Assembly: GCA_030632925.1 (NCBI GenBank)
Contig: DAOVTU010000015.1
Coordinates: forward strand, 1 to 15,024
Length of the DNA stretch: 15,024 nt
Direction: 5' to 3'
From: Candidatus Krumholzibacteriia bacterium
GTDB lineage: Bacteria > Krumholzibacteriota > Krumholzibacteriia > LZORAL124-64-63
The position numbers were made by a program, and so were the translations under genes. The notes beneath the pieces were generated by a model. That model was not told where the DNA came from. It saw only the letters and a list, made by a program, of their open reading frames with translations, and ran no database searches. The first letter of the stretch is position 1, and each line of letters begins with the position of its first letter. Below are positions 14,149 through 15,024 of the stretch, piece by piece.

Positions 14149-14682
14149 CTACATCCCCCACAAAATCATCGTATCAACCTTGTGTCCCATCAGTTTCAGG
14201 TAGTAGAACAACTGCGCCTTGTGGATGGCCAGATGGTTCACCATGTGCAGCAGGTGATGGCCGAGGATGAGCTGATTGTCCGGCTCCCACGGTGCCGCTG
14301 ATTTCAGCGTGGCCAGGTTCTCCTCACCCGCCTTTTCGAGCATCTGCAGGGCCACCTCGCGGTCGGCGGCCAAGGCCTTGCGCGCTTCGGCAACACTGTC
14401 CACGGTGGCCATCTGCTCGGCGGTGGGCATTTTGGGTTCCTGATTGGTTTCAGTATCGCAGTCGCCACCACCCTCGGGCATACCCCAGTCGCCGGTCACA
14501 AAACCCTGGCAACACATGCCGCACGAGGTGTTGATGTGCGCCAGCAGTTGCCCCACCGTCATCCAGTTTTCGCCCGTGGACGGCTTCCAATCCAGGTCAG
14601 AGTCCTTGAGCATACCCACCATGTTGTCGGTGGTCTGGTAGGTGGCGTTCATTTCACGGGTCAGCAATTCGGTCCAATTCAT
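14149..14682 (-). CDS. DinB-fold (DinB/DUF664 type) putative metal-dependent protein
   Basis: A 177-residue four-helix-bundle protein of the DinB/YfiT group. It opens MNWTELLTREMNATYQTTDN, has WMTVGQLLAHINTS with the first His ligand (His49), and ends with the block GHHLLHMVNHLAIHKAQLFY giving the HXXXH pair (probably His150/His154). This three-His pattern binds a divalent metal in the family, members of which act as thiol-dependent transferases or hydrolases; the substrate here is unknown. A Cys cluster SCGMCC (53-58) directly follows the first His, with another Cys at 75. The start at 14682 has GGGAG 7 nt upstream; longer versions begin in Cys/Arg-rich non-coding sequence. It is a single-gene unit with its own terminator. 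Confidence 0.88.
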   Translation of the reverse strand: MNWTELLTREMNATYQTTDNMVGMLKDSDLDWKPSTGENWMTVGQLLAHINTSCGMCCQGFVTGDWGMPEGGGDCDTETNQEPKMPTAEQMATVDSVAEARKALAADREVALQMLEKAGEENLATLKSAAPWEPDNQLILGHHLLHMVNHLAIHKAQLFYYLKLMGHKVDTMILWGM

Positions 14683-14693
14683 GGATTGTCTCC

Positions 14694-14708
14694 CAACAAT
14701 GTTTGTTG
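14694..14708. promoter_or_regulatory. Short inverted repeat just upstream of the DinB ribosome site
   Basis: CAACAA (14694-14699) and TTGTTG (14703-14708) flank TGT. In the minus-strand transcript the hairpin would abut GGGAG, the ribosome site of the DinB gene, so it could affect translation, or serve as a DNA operator. The stem is AT-rich and short, so it may be chance. Confidence 0.25.
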
Positions 14709-14780
14709 ACGATGGCCTGCGGGGGCGGAAACAAGATACACAAACACAGGGCGAAAAGAAAGCGAAAACACCGCACCCAC

Positions 14781-14809
14781 TTTTCAATCGCAAGCCCTTG
14801 AAGTATATT
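14781..14809 (+). promoter_or_regulatory. Candidate sigma-70 promoter for the secreted beta-helix-like gene
   Basis: TTTTCA (14781-14786, four of six consensus bases), a 17-nt spacer and TATATT (14804-14809, five of six) lie in the AT-rich gap between the DinB gene and the last gene. The predicted leader is about 40 nt. Confidence 0.4.
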
Positions 14810-14856
14810 GGTCTTTCAAATCAACGTGGTTAACCTCGCCCGGAAATCGCTCCAAT

Positions 14857-15024
14857 ATGACCAGATTTCGTAACAAACTTTCTCTTATGATCAGGTGCAC
14901 TTTTCTCCTGATGCTGACGTCTGCCAGCCAGGCCGCCACGTTCACGGTCGACCCCCACGGCAACGCCGATTTCCTGAACATCCAGGAAGCCCTTTTTGCC
15001 GCCAACCACGGCGATGAAGTCGTC
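14857..15024 (+). CDS. Secreted protein, probable right-handed beta-helix repeat family (N-terminal 56 residues)
   Basis: An open reading frame runs from ATG at 14857 past the window end. The first 26-27 residues form a signal peptide: basic start MTRFRNK, hydrophobic CTFLLMLTSA, cut near SQAA. The mature start reads TFTVDPHGNADFLNIQEALF, then AANHGDEVV. This resembles the opening strand and helix cap of pectate-lyase-like or parallel beta-helix proteins (pattern: V.P.G..DF..IQ.A...A..GD.V), common as exported or outer-surface proteins in FCB-type bacteria. The ribosome site is weak (GGAAA about 12 nt upstream); an alternative ATG at 14887 has none and would shorten the signal. The body of the protein lies outside the window, so ligand or enzyme activity cannot be judged. 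Confidence 0.7.
   Translation, partial: MTRFRNKLSLMIRCTFLLMLTSASQAATFTVDPHGNADFLNIQEALFAANHGDEVV

Noticed and set aside
14122..14149. Imperfect direct repeat GCCTCGAATTC / GCCTCGAGTTC after the DinB gene
   Set aside because: Only two 11-bp copies with one mismatch and no associated mobile gene or site. Most likely chance.
1..15024. Search for CRISPR arrays, tRNAs, rRNAs, insertion sequences, toxin-antitoxin or phage genes
   Set aside because: Reading through both strands showed no regular spaced repeats, no transposase or integrase motifs and no recognisable structural RNA. No tool was available to confirm this.

Overview
The window is about 15 kb of gene-dense, roughly 60% GC bacterial DNA. 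The organism looks Gram-negative (diderm): there are periplasmic c-type cytochromes, a lipoprotein, a DsbD-alpha-like periplasmic domain and many signal peptides. A two-component sensor with a Reg_prop propeller, a CytoC_RC-type cytochrome with TPRs, a Haem_bd-type cytochrome, and a secreted protein that begins like FCB-group beta-helix proteins together suggest an uncultured FCB-type or neighbouring phylum (for example Krumholzibacteriota, Eisenbacteria or Gemmatimonadota). That placement is an inference from domain style, not a measurement. I see no mobile element, CRISPR array, rRNA, tRNA or integrase. No stretch longer than about 180 bases lacks a gene.

Layout: (1) 1-923, minus: the N-terminal 307 residues of malic enzyme, cut by the window edge. 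It diverges from a small MscS-type mechanosensitive channel (1029-2111, plus, TTG start). (2) 2120-7221, minus: a periplasmic dihaem cytochrome with TPRs, a membrane-anchored monohaem Haem_bd protein 2 bp behind it, and, after a 108-bp gap with a possible promoter, a 1265-residue hybrid sensor kinase. The kinase has propellers, Y_Y_Y, one membrane helix, PAS, HisKA, HATPase and REC, but no DNA-binding output domain. (3) 7399-7779, plus: a YciA-type acyl-CoA thioesterase. (4) 7787-9234, minus: a two-gene thiol-redox unit made of a free-standing DsbD-alpha-like lipoprotein and a coupled secreted redoxin. (5) 9348-9878, plus: an unrecognised polytopic membrane protein (GTG start). Its TAG stop shares a CTAG palindrome with the TAG stop of the facing anti-sigma gene. 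(6) 9875-11334, minus: an ECF sigma factor and its membrane anti-sigma factor with a FecR-like periplasmic half, overlapping by ATGA. (7) 11499-14082, plus: a DNA alkyl-transferase (Ogt/MGMT) and, 1 bp later, a sodium:solute symporter. A perfect 8-bp dyad lies in the gap between sigma factor and transferase. (8) 14149-14682, minus: a DinB-fold protein with its own intrinsic terminator, whose T-tract overlaps the symporter stop codon. (9) 14857 to the window end, plus: the start of a secreted protein resembling the beginning of right-handed beta-helix proteins.

Working together: the window is a set of short transcription units rather than one system. The themes are envelope redox chemistry (two cytochromes, redoxin plus DsbD-alpha-like lipoprotein), envelope sensing (hybrid kinase, ECF sigma/anti-sigma pair, MscS) and housekeeping (malic enzyme, thioesterase, alkyl-transferase, symporter). 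Three of the four convergent gene pairs meet within 8 bp or overlap and show no intrinsic terminator. I found no clear candidate for an entirely new defence or mobile system. The most useful leads are the sensor kinase beside the cytochrome pair, the minimal DsbD-alpha/redoxin operon, and the dyad controlling the sigma/alkyl-transferase gap.
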